Shown in pieces: positions 24,393 through 34,009 of a stretch of 43,041 nucleotides of DNA. Made by a program: the position numbers and the translations under genes. The notes below the pieces were generated by a model. The model saw only the letters and a program-made list of their open reading frames with translations, ran no database searches and had not been told where the DNA came from. Location: contig SJCO01000026.1 of the NCBI GenBank assembly GCA_005217565.1, positions 372 to 43,412 on the forward strand. Direction: 5' to 3'. Source of the stretch: Puteibacter caeruleilacunae (GTDB taxonomy: Bacteria > Bacteroidota > Bacteroidia > Bacteroidales > Prolixibacteraceae). Every line of letters starts with the position of its first letter. The first letter of the stretch is position 1.

Positions 24393-26600
24393 ATGCTTAT
24401 TGGAAAAGACGAAAGAATTAAGATTACGCCAAAATCACATGCGGTACTAAAAAAACTATTAAACGAAAATCCTAAACTGGATACTATTTTACGATTCGCC
24501 ACTAAACCGGATCAGGTAAATAGTAAGATGAAAGAGTGGATGCTCGAATATCTTGACAAAAATCCATACGCACAACAATTTTATAGCGGTGAGATTTCAG
24601 GAAGAGAAGGATTTGAGAAGTTAAAGTGGGCTGATTTGGCGGCAATCAGGATTCTGGATTACATTGATCACGCCGACAACAAGTATATCGATCAAAACTT
24701 AAGAGGAGCTACTGTTACAAACAATCCTTTCAGATTATTGTGGTTTGCAAAACACAATGGAACAGGAGGTGCACATTGTGCATTCTTTGAGGATATGCTT
24801 AATCTGTTCCGTCAACTGAATGGACGTAATAAATTAGAGTTACCAGAGAAGAGTACAATTGAAAGTTGGATGGAACGACATCCTTCTGGAATGGATGAGG
24901 ATATTATGGCTGTTCGCCGTAAAAACAAAGACCGTATCATCCGTATTCTTATCAACAAGTTTGAGACTGGTTTAATTAAGAGTAAAAGATATCATCTAAA
25001 TAGTGAGCTTACTTTCGATGAAAAGTACGCTAAAATCCTAAAATGGTGGGATACTCCACAATTCCATTTAAGATTTGCAGTTAAGAGTCCTGATCTAATT
25101 AATGAGTTTCTGGACTATTCTTTGAGTAAGGAGACCATGGAAATCATGTTCCAGGCTGAAGAAATTGGTATTCCTTTCTTTGTGAATCCTTATTACCTTT
25201 CACTACTGAATATCGATGAACCAGAGGGGTATGTTGCTTCAGACATGGCCATCAGAGATTATATATTCTATACAAAAGAGTTGATTTCTGAATTTGGAGA
25301 TATTGTAGCATGGGAGAAAGAGGATATTGTAGAGGTTGGAAAACCAAATGCAGCTGGTTGGATTCTTCCTACTACCGATAATCTTCATAGAAGATATCCT
25401 GAGGTAGCTATCCTTATCCCTGACACTGTAGGACGTGCGTGCGGTGGATTATGTTCTTCTTGTCAGCGGATGTATAATTTCCAGAGTGGTATTCTTAACT
25501 TCAACCTGGATCAATTACGCCCTGATGAAAAGTGGGATATCAAACTACAAAAGTTGATGACCTACTTTGAAGAGGATACACAATTAAGAGACATCCTACT
25601 TACTGGAGGAGATGCTTTGATGACCTCTAATCCAAATCTTGAAAAGCTGTTCAACGCATTTCTTGAGATGATTGAGCGTAAGCGTGAAGCAAATAAACTT
25701 CGTCCGGAAGGAGAGAAATATGCTGAGATTTTACGTATTAGATTAGGAACAAGATTGCCGGTATACTTACCTCAGCGAATTGATGATCATTTGATTTCTA
25801 TTCTAAGTACATTTAAAGAGAAAGCAAGCCAATTAGGAGTTAAGCAGTTCATTGTACAAACTCACTTTGAGTCGGCAATGGAGATCACAGAAGAGGCTAA
25901 ACTAGGTATCGAAAGGTTATTAAATGCCGGTTGGGCGGTAACTAATCAATTGGTATTTACCTCTGCAGCTTCACGTCGTGGTCATACAGCAAAACTTCGT
26001 AAAGAGTTGAACGATATAGGTATTGTACCATACTATACATTCTCGGTCAAAGGTTTCATGGAAAACAGTCATAATTTTGCGACCAATGCTAGGGCTGTTC
26101 AGGAACAAATGGAAGAGAAGGTTATTGGTAGAATTCCAGCAGAAAAGAAACATATCTTAAAGGATCTATCATCTCATGCCGACCAATTGGTATCAAAACT
26201 AAAAGAGTTGAGAGAAGAGATTGATGCACCATTCCTTGCCTCTGATCGTAACGTATTAAACCTTCCTGGTGTTGGTAAGAGTTTAACATTCCGAACTATT
26301 GGTATTACTCCTCAGGGAAGAAGAATCCTTGAATTTGATCACGATCATAACCGTAAACATAGTCCAATCATCAATGAAATGGGTAAAGTGGTTATTATCG
26401 AATCCAAACCAATCATCAATTACTTGAAGCAATTGGGTGATATGGGTGAAGATATCAGTGAGTACGATACAATCTGGGGATACTCTGCTGGTGAAACTGA
26501 GCCACGCATGGGATTCTATGAATATCCTGACTATGATTTTGAATTGACTGAGAAGATCACCAATTTCAAGATTGATTGCACAGAAAAAGAAAAGCACTAG
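24393..26600 (+). CDS. Long KamA-family radical SAM aminomutase-like protein; substrate uncertain
   Basis: The protein has 735 residues against ~416 in clostridial lysine 2,3-aminomutase (LAM). About 300 N-terminal residues are extra and match no domain I know. The radical SAM cluster motif CGGLCSSC gives C350, C354 and C357. The PLP-lysine loop NLPGVGK places K629 at the LAM K337 position. By eye, LAM's lysine-binding D293 aligns with K553 (PYYTFSVKGF) and D330 with N623. That Lys/Asn pair is what is described for glutamate 2,3-aminomutase, so a substrate with a side-chain carboxylate is more likely than lysine. A ~33-residue insertion separates the two positions. The C-terminal zinc-cysteine cluster of LAM is missing: only one Cys remains near the end. 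A glutamate-type aminomutase making beta-amino acids is an inference. Confidence 0.82.
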   Translation: MLIGKDERIKITPKSHAVLKKLLNENPKLDTILRFATKPDQVNSKMKEWMLEYLDKNPYAQQFYSGEISGREGFEKLKWADLAAIRILDYIDHADNKYIDQNLRGATVTNNPFRLLWFAKHNGTGGAHCAFFEDMLNLFRQLNGRNKLELPEKSTIESWMERHPSGMDEDIMAVRRKNKDRIIRILINKFETGLIKSKRYHLNSELTFDEKYAKILKWWDTPQFHLRFAVKSPDLINEFLDYSLSKETMEIMFQAEEIGIPFFVNPYYLSLLNIDEPEGYVASDMAIRDYIFYTKELISEFGDIVAWEKEDIVEVGKPNAAGWILPTTDNLHRRYPEVAILIPDTVGRACGGLCSSCQRMYNFQSGILNFNLDQLRPDEKWDIKLQKLMTYFEEDTQLRDILLTGGDALMTSNPNLEKLFNAFLEMIERKREANKLRPEGEKYAEILRIRLGTRLPVYLPQRIDDHLISILSTFKEKASQLGVKQFIVQTHFESAMEITEEAKLGIERLLNAGWAVTNQLVFTSAASRRGHTAKLRKELNDIGIVPYYTFSVKGFMENSHNFATNARAVQEQMEEKVIGRIPAEKKHILKDLSSHADQLVSKLKELREEIDAPFLASDRNVLNLPGVGKSLTFRTIGITPQGRRILEFDHDHNRKHSPIINEMGKVVIIESKPIINYLKQLGDMGEDISEYDTIWGYSAGETEPRMGFYEYPDYDFELTEKITNFKIDCTEKEKH

Positions 26601-26621
26601 GCTTTATTAAAATACTCGATG

Positions 26622-26652
26622 AAAACCTACTTCAATGATTGGAGTAGGTTTT
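26622..26652. terminator. Bidirectional terminator between the KamA-like gene and rodA
   Basis: AAAACCTACT pairs with AGTAGGTTTT around an 11-base loop, with further Ts on the plus side. It serves the KamA-like gene and, reversed, the end of the mre/rodA cluster. Confidence 0.85.
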
Positions 26653-26664
26653 TTTATGTCCTTA

Positions 26665-28086
26665 TTAGAGGCGTTCTAATCGACTTGCATCAAGTCGCAG
26701 GAAGATAAACAACAAGATTGTAAATGACCACAGTGAAGAGCCACCATAACTAAAGAAAGGCAATGGAATACCAATAACTGGTGCCAGTTTTATCGTCATT
26801 CCAATATTAATAGCAAAGTGAAAAAACAGAATACATGCTACACTATAGCCATACACCCTACTAAAGACAGATCTTTGTCGTTCTGCTAAAAACACCAGGC
26901 GAATCAAGAAAAATAAGAACAAACAGATAAGAGCAGTGGTACCAATAAAGCCCCACTCCTCACCTACTGTACAGAAAATGAAATCGGTACTTTGTTCTGG
27001 AACAAACTTAAACTTCGTCTGTGTACCTTGTAGGAATCCTTTTCCTGTAACCCCACCAGATCCAATGGCAGTCATGGATTGTTTTACGTGCCATCCAACA
27101 CCCAATGGATCGGAAATCTTCCCTAGCAATAGGTTAATACGTGAGCGCTGATGCTGTTGCAAGATATTTTCAAAGGCATAATTCACTGAATAAGTAAACA
27201 TTACTGATCCTAAAAATACCATCATGATAGTAGTCACATTCTTCCATCTCTTTTTTAGAGATAGTACAAATATTATCAAGCCACTGATAACAGAAGTAAT
27301 TAGTAATGCATATTCCCAACCTAAGCCAAGTGTAAACAAGTTATCAACACCCAACAACATAGCAAATGAGCCCGCTACATATAAGAAAGGTTTTAGAATA
27401 ATCTTCTTACCAGCACCTAAGAAGTAATAAGCCAGAAATGCACCAATACTGACTATAGCCAACACTTCTCCTGTCCCTAACAGTAAAGTAAGTATAAACA
27501 CCAGGCCAACCAGAAAACCAAAGAATAGCACAACCCCAGACAAGCCTTCGCGGAATAGCACCAATGTAAAGACGGCATAAACAAGCGCTGAACCTGCATC
27601 CCCTTGTAATACGATCAATAACATTGGAATCCCTAATATGGCGCCCATCGTAAGTAATGAATTTAGACGGTGGACCTTAAAGTTATGCTTACTTGTATAT
27701 TTAGCAAGCGCAAGAGCTGTAGCGAACTTCGCGAATTCAGATGGCTGCAAGCGAACTACACCTAGATCAAACCAAGAGCGTGCTCCATTAATCTCTGTAC
27801 CTAAAAATAAAACAGCCAGCAACAATAACGAAGTTACGGCATATACAGGATAGGAAAAGGCGACATAGAATTTACTGTCAACCACCAGCATAAAGAATCC
27901 AATAACTATGGCTGCAATAATCCATAGCAGCTGTTTTCCATACTGTTGCGACATATCTAATATGCTGGAATGTTCTTCATTGTAAACTGCAGCATAAATG
28001 CTTGTCCACCCCAGCAATACCATTACCAACCATAAAAAGATTGTTAACCAGTCGAGATTAGCCCATACATTATTTCTCTTTGCCAA
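26665..28086 (-). CDS. rodA: Rod-shape-determining SEDS glycosyltransferase RodA
   Basis: A 473-residue polytopic membrane enzyme polymerising lipid II for side-wall peptidoglycan with its partner PBP2. SEDS motifs include WFDLGVVRLQPSEFAK (near residue 110), the GVGWHVKQSMTAIGSGGVTGKGFLQGTQ region, VPEQSTDFIFCTVGEEWGF with the catalytic-region Asp, and GIPLPFFSYGGSS near the end. It is longer than E. coli RodA because of an insert around residues 220-300, as in other Bacteroidota. The start is a TTG with a strong Shine-Dalgarno site; the next ATG would lose the first membrane segment. It is the last gene of the purH-mre cluster. Confidence 0.95.
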   Translation of the reverse strand: MAKRNNVWANLDWLTIFLWLVMVLLGWTSIYAAVYNEEHSSILDMSQQYGKQLLWIIAAIVIGFFMLVVDSKFYVAFSYPVYAVTSLLLLAVLFLGTEINGARSWFDLGVVRLQPSEFAKFATALALAKYTSKHNFKVHRLNSLLTMGAILGIPMLLIVLQGDAGSALVYAVFTLVLFREGLSGVVLFFGFLVGLVFILTLLLGTGEVLAIVSIGAFLAYYFLGAGKKIILKPFLYVAGSFAMLLGVDNLFTLGLGWEYALLITSVISGLIIFVLSLKKRWKNVTTIMMVFLGSVMFTYSVNYAFENILQQHQRSRINLLLGKISDPLGVGWHVKQSMTAIGSGGVTGKGFLQGTQTKFKFVPEQSTDFIFCTVGEEWGFIGTTALICLFLFFLIRLVFLAERQRSVFSRVYGYSVACILFFHFAINIGMTIKLAPVIGIPLPFFSYGGSSLWSFTILLFIFLRLDASRLERL

Positions 28087-28093
28087 TGCTATT

Positions 28094-28100
28094 CCTCCCT
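28094..28100 (-). promoter_or_regulatory. Shine-Dalgarno site of rodA, with TTG start
   Basis: AGGGAGG on the minus strand lies seven bases before the rodA TTG and overlaps the 3' end of mrdA, whose stop codon begins at 28101. The site supports the non-ATG start and couples rodA translation to mrdA. Confidence 0.7.
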
Positions 28101-29952
28101 AGTGATTTAATAAATTAACTCCTTTATGAATTAGATCTGCATCAAGCATCTTCTTTTCTAACCACTTTCGAGATTCCATGATCGAGTCATTCAGATATTT
28201 CTCCATGATCAGACTTGCAATAGGAGCGGCATATGTCGATCCCCATTTCGCATTTTCCACATAAACAGATATGGCAATTTTCGGTTTATCCTTAGGTGCA
28301 AATGCTGTAAAAACCGAATGATCTTCTCCTTGATTCTGAGCTGTTCCTGTTTTTCCACACATCTCTATTCCTGGAATTCTGGACATACGTGCAGTACCAC
28401 GTGGGGGTAAAGACACCCTGTACATACCTTCTATGATAGGTTCAAAATAAGCAGAATCAATAGTACCCTGTTGAGGCTTTAAAAAACGTTCATCAATTTG
28501 CTCTTCCCCTTCAACGGCTTTGACTACATGAGGGATATAATAATGTCCTCGATTCGCTAGATATGCTGTATAATTGGTCAATTGGAGCGGAGTAACCCCC
28601 AACTCACCCTGACCGATAGCCAACGAAATGATCCACAACGATCGCCATCGCATACCTTTAAATACTCTCTTCTCATAGTAATCTGTAGATGGTACCAAAC
28701 CCGTTAACTCTTCCCCTCTCGGGAAATCGGTATTTAGATGAATACCAAACCCCATTGAGTGTAAGTGCCTAATCCAATTCTCATATCCTTTTTTAACCGT
28801 TCCAAACTTTGGAGCCTCTAATATATACCTAAACACATTACAGTAATAGGTATTACACGACATCTCAACTGATTCAATCAAACTTGTTCCATACTCATTC
28901 TTATGATGGCAGCCTAAACTTCTATTTCCATAGAAAAAAGCTCCATAACATGGTATTTTAGTATTAAAATCAATTACTTTTTCTTGCAGACCAATCAATG
29001 CATTGGCCATTTTAAAGGTAGAACCTGGAGGATAGGACGCCATTAAAGCACGATTAAACAAAGGCTTCAACGTATCTTTTAATAACACAGAATAGTTCTT
29101 CCCCCTCTCGCGACCAATTAATAGTGTTGGATCGAAAGCAGGACTACTCACCACGCATAGCACCTCTCCGGTGGATGGGTCAATGGCTACAATACTTCCC
29201 TTCTTATTCTGCATCAACTTTTCCCCGTATGCCTGTAAGTCTGCATCAATTGTCAAAGTCACGTTTCGCCCCCTTATAGCACTGGTATCCAACTCTCCTC
29301 CTCTATAGCTTCCCTTAACACGGTTATGAGCATCTTTCAGCTCAAAACGTATTCCCTTTTTTCCTCGAAGGACCTCCTCGTATGATTTCTCAACACCGCC
29401 TTTTCCGATATAATCACCCGAAGAGTAATACTTATCTCGTTTAAGATCTCGAGAATTTACTTCTCCAATACCACCTAATAGATGTGCCGCGGAGCGATAC
29501 GGATAATCTCGAATAGTACGTGTTTGGGTAAAGAATCCTGGAAATCGGTATAACTTTTCCTGAAGCAATGCATATTGCTTTGATGAAATCTGATTAACCA
29601 ATATCGAAGGTTTGTATCTTGAGTAATCTGTGGCTTTCTTTAATCCAGTCCTTAAATCTTCGATATCAATTTTTAGGATATTGCATAACATCAGCGTATC
29701 AAACGCCTTTACCTCTCTTGGTGTTACCAATAGATCATAAGCTGCCTGGTTATATACCAAAAGCTTGTGGTTTCGATCATATATTAATCCACGCGATGGA
29801 TACTGAACAGTTTTACGTAATACATTACGTGTAGCATATTGCTTAAATTCTGTATCCAGAATTTGAAGATTAAACAACTTCACGATAAACAACAGCCCGA
29901 CCATCAGGAAAATTCCTGAAATAATAAATTTTCTTTTTGAATAAGAATCCAC
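28099..29952 (-). CDS. mrdA: Penicillin-binding protein 2 (rod-complex transpeptidase)
   Basis: A 617-residue class B PBP that cross-links peptidoglycan with RodA. An N-terminal anchor (ISGIFLMVGLLFIVKLFNLQIL) precedes the dimerisation domain with RGLIYDRN. The transpeptidase domain has all three motifs: S311-T-F-K314 (active-site Ser), S365-C-N, and K534-T-G in CGKTGTAQN. The start codon appears to be GTG, as MDSYSKRKF is the natural N-terminus and no nearby ATG precedes the anchor. It sits 8 bases after mreD and 12 bases before rodA, a coupled rod module. Confidence 0.96.
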   Translation of the reverse strand: MDSYSKRKFIISGIFLMVGLLFIVKLFNLQILDTEFKQYATRNVLRKTVQYPSRGLIYDRNHKLLVYNQAAYDLLVTPREVKAFDTLMLCNILKIDIEDLRTGLKKATDYSRYKPSILVNQISSKQYALLQEKLYRFPGFFTQTRTIRDYPYRSAAHLLGGIGEVNSRDLKRDKYYSSGDYIGKGGVEKSYEEVLRGKKGIRFELKDAHNRVKGSYRGGELDTSAIRGRNVTLTIDADLQAYGEKLMQNKKGSIVAIDPSTGEVLCVVSSPAFDPTLLIGRERGKNYSVLLKDTLKPLFNRALMASYPPGSTFKMANALIGLQEKVIDFNTKIPCYGAFFYGNRSLGCHHKNEYGTSLIESVEMSCNTYYCNVFRYILEAPKFGTVKKGYENWIRHLHSMGFGIHLNTDFPRGEELTGLVPSTDYYEKRVFKGMRWRSLWIISLAIGQGELGVTPLQLTNYTAYLANRGHYYIPHVVKAVEGEEQIDERFLKPQQGTIDSAYFEPIIEGMYRVSLPPRGTARMSRIPGIEMCGKTGTAQNQGEDHSVFTAFAPKDKPKIAISVYVENAKWGSTYAAPIASLIMEKYLNDSIMESRKWLEKKMLDADLIHKGVNLLNH

Positions 29953-29960
29953 TGACTACC

Positions 29961-30467
29961 TTATTTGCGAAATACTAAAAACTGACTAATTAAAATAATT
30001 ATAATTGTAAAAAGCGCACTTCCTAATGCGCGCATTAAGGTACTTATAAATCCCGATAAAGTAAAGGCTTCGGCAAAAAACAAAAATAAATGATGAGATA
30101 AAACGATTATCGCTGTATATTTTACAAACCAATTGAATCCCAGCGTAGCCATACGTGGAGCTGAACCAGACTCATAGACCTCTTTTCCTGAGATTAATGG
30201 AATAATTCTCGGACGTAGAAAGGCGGCCAACACTGTTGCCGATGCATGAAATCCTAAAGTATCACTGAATATATCAACAGATAAACCTAGAAGAAAACCG
30301 ATAACCAATAATAGATTACGAGGAGTATCAAATGGAAGTAATAGGATGAATAAAACGTACACAAAGGGATTCATAAATCCAGCTAAACGTACATTATTCA
30401 GAATCAGTGCTTGTAATAAGATTAGAAACACAAAGATTCCTGTGTATTTTAAAATATCCCTAATCAT
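29961..30467 (-). CDS. mreD: Rod-shape-determining protein MreD
   Basis: A 168-residue, five- or six-span inner-membrane protein of the elongasome. The N-terminal segment (YTGIFVFLILLQALILNNV) and the block PFVYVLFILLLPFDTPRNLLLVIGFLLGLSVDIFSDTLGFHASA match the Bacteroidota MreD pattern, with the conserved Asp of GLSVDIFSD. ATG 30467 is preferred over the TTG one codon upstream because GAGGAGG sits six bases before it. The gene overlaps the end of mreC by 8 bases, so the two are translationally coupled. Confidence 0.9.
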   Translation of the reverse strand: MIRDILKYTGIFVFLILLQALILNNVRLAGFMNPFVYVLFILLLPFDTPRNLLLVIGFLLGLSVDIFSDTLGFHASATVLAAFLRPRIIPLISGKEVYESGSAPRMATLGFNWFVKYTAIIVLSHHLFLFFAEAFTLSGFISTLMRALGSALFTIIIILISQFLVFRK

Positions 30468-31290
30468 CAAGTTCCTCCTCTTCTATACTTCTACGCTCAT
30501 CAACACGTAAATTTTTAACAACATTCACATAGGTTAGTCTATTGAAATCAATAAACAAGTCAACAGCTATCGTATAAAAGTTACTCCCCGGATCCAGTTG
30601 TACTTCCGATACCACACCTACAGGAACTCCTTCAGGGAATATCGCGGAATATCCACTGGTAGTGATTGTATCTCCCATAGCAACTGAAACATTATATGGA
30701 ATCTCAGATAATTGTACCTTTCTGTGATCTTCACCATCCCAACTTAAAGAACCATTCTGATCGCTCGGTTGATGCTTAACACTTAACTCCCAACGACCAT
30801 TGAGTAGTGAAATTGCAGTAGAATAATTTCGTGATACATTGGTGATAATACCAACAACTCCCTTATCTCCAATCACCCCCATATCCGACTTTAGACCATG
30901 GCGGGATCCTTTATTTAAAGTGATGTAGTTGTATTTCTTATTGATGGAGTTGTTAATAACTTTTGCCGACTGATAAAAATAGGTAGCTGCGATACTATCA
31001 GAAAGGAAAGTTGTGCCGTTAGCATTCAATTCCATTTTGTAACGCACAAGCTCAGAACGCAATCGCGCATTCTCAACAGAAAGACCTTCATTAACTCGCT
31101 TAAGGGTGAAATAATCGACAACGTTACTAAAGCTACCATAAATCCCAGCAGTTATTGAGTTACTGGAATTAAGGAATTTAACCCGATGAAAGTTGTTATA
31201 CTTGATAATAAATACCACGCAAACAGCCTCAAGTAATAAAAACAAAATGAAATTAAAATGCTTTATTAAAAATCGGATTAAATTCCTCAT
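30460..31290 (-). CDS. mreC: Rod-shape-determining protein MreC
   Basis: A 276-residue bitopic protein that bridges MreB and PBP2. A single transmembrane segment (FILFLLLEAVCVVFIIKY) at residues ~14-31 is followed by a coiled coil (~63-92, VNEGLSVENARLRSELVRYK) and the two-lobed beta domain containing NKGSRHGLKSDMGVIGDKGVVGIITNVS and GDTITTSGYSAIFPEGVPVGVV. The acidic tail RSIEEEELDD ends in the mreD overlap. It lies 33 bases after mreB. Confidence 0.95.
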   Translation of the reverse strand: MRNLIRFLIKHFNFILFLLLEAVCVVFIIKYNNFHRVKFLNSSNSITAGIYGSFSNVVDYFTLKRVNEGLSVENARLRSELVRYKMELNANGTTFLSDSIAATYFYQSAKVINNSINKKYNYITLNKGSRHGLKSDMGVIGDKGVVGIITNVSRNYSTAISLLNGRWELSVKHQPSDQNGSLSWDGEDHRKVQLSEIPYNVSVAMGDTITTSGYSAIFPEGVPVGVVSEVQLDPGSNFYTIAVDLFIDFNRLTYVNVVKNLRVDERRSIEEEELDD

Positions 31291-31323
31291 GATATAATTT
31301 GAAAGAAGTTTCCTTCCTTACTC

Positions 31324-32346
31324 TTAGCGAATAAGGAAGTTAAACTTATCAACATTTTTCAATGCAATACCTGTACCACGTGCAACAGCTCTCAATGGAT
31401 CTTCAGCAATATGGAATGGTATCTTAATTTTATCAGACAATCTCTTGTCCAGTCCTCGAAGCATCGCTCCACCACCTGCTAGGAAAATACCCCGATTTAC
31501 GATATCTGCATATAGCTCTGGAGGCGTTTGCTCCAATGCGCTCAAGATCGCAGTTTCAATCTTCGATACAGATTTATCCAGACAATGTGCAATTTCCTGA
31601 TAAGTAACAGGTACCTCAATTGGTAACGCAGTCATCTGGTTAGGTCCTTGAACAATGAAATCATTAGGTGGATTCTCCAATTCTGGAAGAGCAGCTCCTA
31701 CATTAATTTTGATCTCCTCTGCGGTACGCTCTCCTATCTTGATATTATGCTGGTGTCTCATGTACTCCATAATATCCATTGTCAAATCGTCTCCTGCGAT
31801 ACGAATAGACTTATTGGTTACGATACCTCCTAATGAGATTACTGCAATTTCCGTAGTTCCACCACCTATATCAACAACCATGTTACCTTCTGGCGCTTCT
31901 ACGTCAATCCCAATACCAATTGCGGCAGCCATAGGCTCATAAATCATATAAACATCACGTCCTCCGGCATGCTCAGAGGAGTCACGAACAGCCCTTAACT
32001 CAACTTCCGTACTTCCTGATGGAATACATACCACAATTTTCAAGGCTGGAGAAAACAACTTTGATCCGGAATTAATCATCTTGATCATTCCACGAATCAT
32101 TTGCTCTGCAGCATTAAAGTCGGCAATTACTCCATCCCTCATCGGACGAATCGTTTTAAGATTTGCATGAGTTTTTCCCTGCATCTGCCTTGCCTTTTCA
32201 CCAACTGCAACCACTTTCTCTGATTTCATATCAATGGCTACAATCGATGGCTCGTCAACTACAATCTTATCACCATGTATAATAATTGTATTAGCAGTTC
32301 CAAGGTCTATCGCAATCTCCTGGGTTAAAAAAGAAAATAATCCCAT
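31324..32346 (-). CDS. mreB: Cell-shape actin homologue MreB
   Basis: A 340-residue actin-like ATPase that orients side-wall synthesis on the inner membrane. Phosphate 1 reads IAIDLGTANTIIIHG, phosphate 2 is MVVDIGGGTTEIAVISLGGIV, and the adenosine motif is GIFLAGGGAMLRGLDKRL. The amphipathic start MGLFSFLT is the usual membrane-binding helix. ATG 32346 is chosen over an in-frame TTG two codons upstream. It follows purH by 49 bases and heads the mreBCD-mrdA-rodA set. Confidence 0.97.
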   Translation of the reverse strand: MGLFSFLTQEIAIDLGTANTIIIHGDKIVVDEPSIVAIDMKSEKVVAVGEKARQMQGKTHANLKTIRPMRDGVIADFNAAEQMIRGMIKMINSGSKLFSPALKIVVCIPSGSTEVELRAVRDSSEHAGGRDVYMIYEPMAAAIGIGIDVEAPEGNMVVDIGGGTTEIAVISLGGIVTNKSIRIAGDDLTMDIMEYMRHQHNIKIGERTAEEIKINVGAALPELENPPNDFIVQGPNQMTALPIEVPVTYQEIAHCLDKSVSKIETAILSALEQTPPELYADIVNRGIFLAGGGAMLRGLDKRLSDKIKIPFHIAEDPLRAVARGTGIALKNVDKFNFLIR

Positions 32347-32395
32347 TTGCAAAGTTTTTCAAAATTAATAATCCCTGCCTCCTGCAGGACTGGCA

Positions 32396-33985
32396 TTAAT
32401 GTTTAAAGTGTCGTACTCCTGTAAACACCATTGCGATTCCGTACTCATCACACGCCTCAATTACTTCCTCGTCACGAATACTTCCTCCTGGTTCTACAAT
32501 ATACTTAATTCCGAATTCATTTGCTGCTTCCACACTATCTCTAAATGGGAAGAATGCATCAGAAATCAGAACAGAATCTTCGATTTGAACACCCTCTTTC
32601 AAATTAAAACGAGGAATAGTCAATTGACGAAGACTATCCAATCGGTTAGGCTGCCCCATACCTGCACCTGTTAACCAGAATGAACCATCACTATTTTCAG
32701 TCACCAATGCAATTGCATTACTCTTTAAATGCTTACATGCAGTGATACCGAACTTAGTTAAGAACATTTTATTGTCATCGAATTGGATCTTGGTTACATT
32801 CTTGAATTCAGTCTCTAGACCTTCATCCTCATCCTGTACCAACATACCTCCACTGATTGATCTAAATAGTTTCTCTTTAGTGATTTCTGGCTTCACTGGA
32901 GTCTGCAACAATCTTAGATTTTTCTTTTTACCGAAAACCTCTAATGCCTCAGGAGTAAATTCTGGAGCAATAATAATTTCGATAAACCTCTTAGCAAACC
33001 ATGTTGCAATATCAGCAGTAACAGTATCAGTAAAGCAGATAATACCACCATATGCACTAACAGGATCACCAGCCCATGCAAGTTCTAACGACTTCATAAT
33101 ATCGTTACTAACTGCAAGACCACAAGGATTCAAGTGCTTAATTACTGATACAGCAACTTTATTGTCTAGATGTGTTACAGAATGGTATGCGTCGCTAGCC
33201 GACTTCCATGCAGCATCAGCATCCAACAAGTTATTATAAGATAATGCTTTACCTTGTAATACTTTTGCATCAGCCAATGATACATCTACTCCGTTATTAT
33301 CGAATTTATAGAAAGTAGCTTTTTGATGTGGATTCTCTCCGTAACGTAGAACATGGCCATTGTTTAGGCTTACACGCTCTTCTGCTGCTTCATCTTCCTG
33401 GAAATAACCAAAGATTGCAGAATCGTAATGAGATGATACAGCAAATGCTGCTTTAGCAAATTGCTTACGATCTTCAATTGCCGACTCTCCTTCTTTTTCA
33501 TTCAATAAGTCCATCAAGTTTGCATATTGCTCCATTGAAGGAACGATAATAACATCTTTGAAGTTCTTAGCAGCTGCACGAATTAAAGAAATACCACCAA
33601 TATCAATCTTCTCGATAATATCTGCTTCGCTCGCACCTGAAGCAACAGTAGCCTCAAATGGGTACAGATCAACAATAACTAAGTCAATTTCAGGAATCTC
33701 ATACTGGTTCAATTGCTCAACGTCACCTTCGTTGGCTCTTCGTGCAAGGATACCTCCAAATACTTTTGGATGCAATGTTTTTACTCGACCACCCAAGATT
33801 GAAGGATATGAAGTCAATGATTCTACCGCAGTTACTTCCACGCCTAATTCTTCGATGAAAGCTTGAGTTCCACCAGTTGAATAAATCTTTACACCCAACT
33901 GATTTAGTTTTTCAACAATCACACCTAAACCATCTTTGTGATAGACAGATATCAGTGCAGATTTAATCTTTTTTAATTCGTTCAT
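32396..33985 (-). CDS. purH: Bifunctional AICAR transformylase / IMP cyclohydrolase
   Basis: A 529-residue enzyme carrying out the last two steps of de novo purine synthesis. The N-terminal MGS-like IMP cyclohydrolase domain (~1-150) has KIYSTGGTQAFIEELG, GGRVKTLHPKVFGGIL and IDLVIVDLYPFEAT. The C-terminal transformylase domain has RYGENPHQKATFY, VIKHLNPCGLAV with the catalytic Lys-His, GDPVSAYGGI and the terminal DAFFPFRDSVE and VFTGVRHFKH. It is the first gene before mreB, and the shared transcript of purH with the rod cluster is a known Bacteroidota arrangement. A -7 element lies ~25 bases upstream of the ATG. Confidence 0.97.
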   Translation of the reverse strand: MNELKKIKSALISVYHKDGLGVIVEKLNQLGVKIYSTGGTQAFIEELGVEVTAVESLTSYPSILGGRVKTLHPKVFGGILARRANEGDVEQLNQYEIPEIDLVIVDLYPFEATVASGASEADIIEKIDIGGISLIRAAAKNFKDVIIVPSMEQYANLMDLLNEKEGESAIEDRKQFAKAAFAVSSHYDSAIFGYFQEDEAAEERVSLNNGHVLRYGENPHQKATFYKFDNNGVDVSLADAKVLQGKALSYNNLLDADAAWKSASDAYHSVTHLDNKVAVSVIKHLNPCGLAVSNDIMKSLELAWAGDPVSAYGGIICFTDTVTADIATWFAKRFIEIIIAPEFTPEALEVFGKKKNLRLLQTPVKPEITKEKLFRSISGGMLVQDEDEGLETEFKNVTKIQFDDNKMFLTKFGITACKHLKSNAIALVTENSDGSFWLTGAGMGQPNRLDSLRQLTIPRFNLKEGVQIEDSVLISDAFFPFRDSVEAANEFGIKYIVEPGGSIRDEEVIEACDEYGIAMVFTGVRHFKH

Positions 33986-34009
33986 TTATAGCAGTTTAAA
34001 TTTTGACCA

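Noticed and set aside
24393-26600. Lysine 2,3-aminomutase as a definite call
   Set aside because: The two lysine-binding aspartates appear replaced and the length and zinc site differ; only the family is supported.
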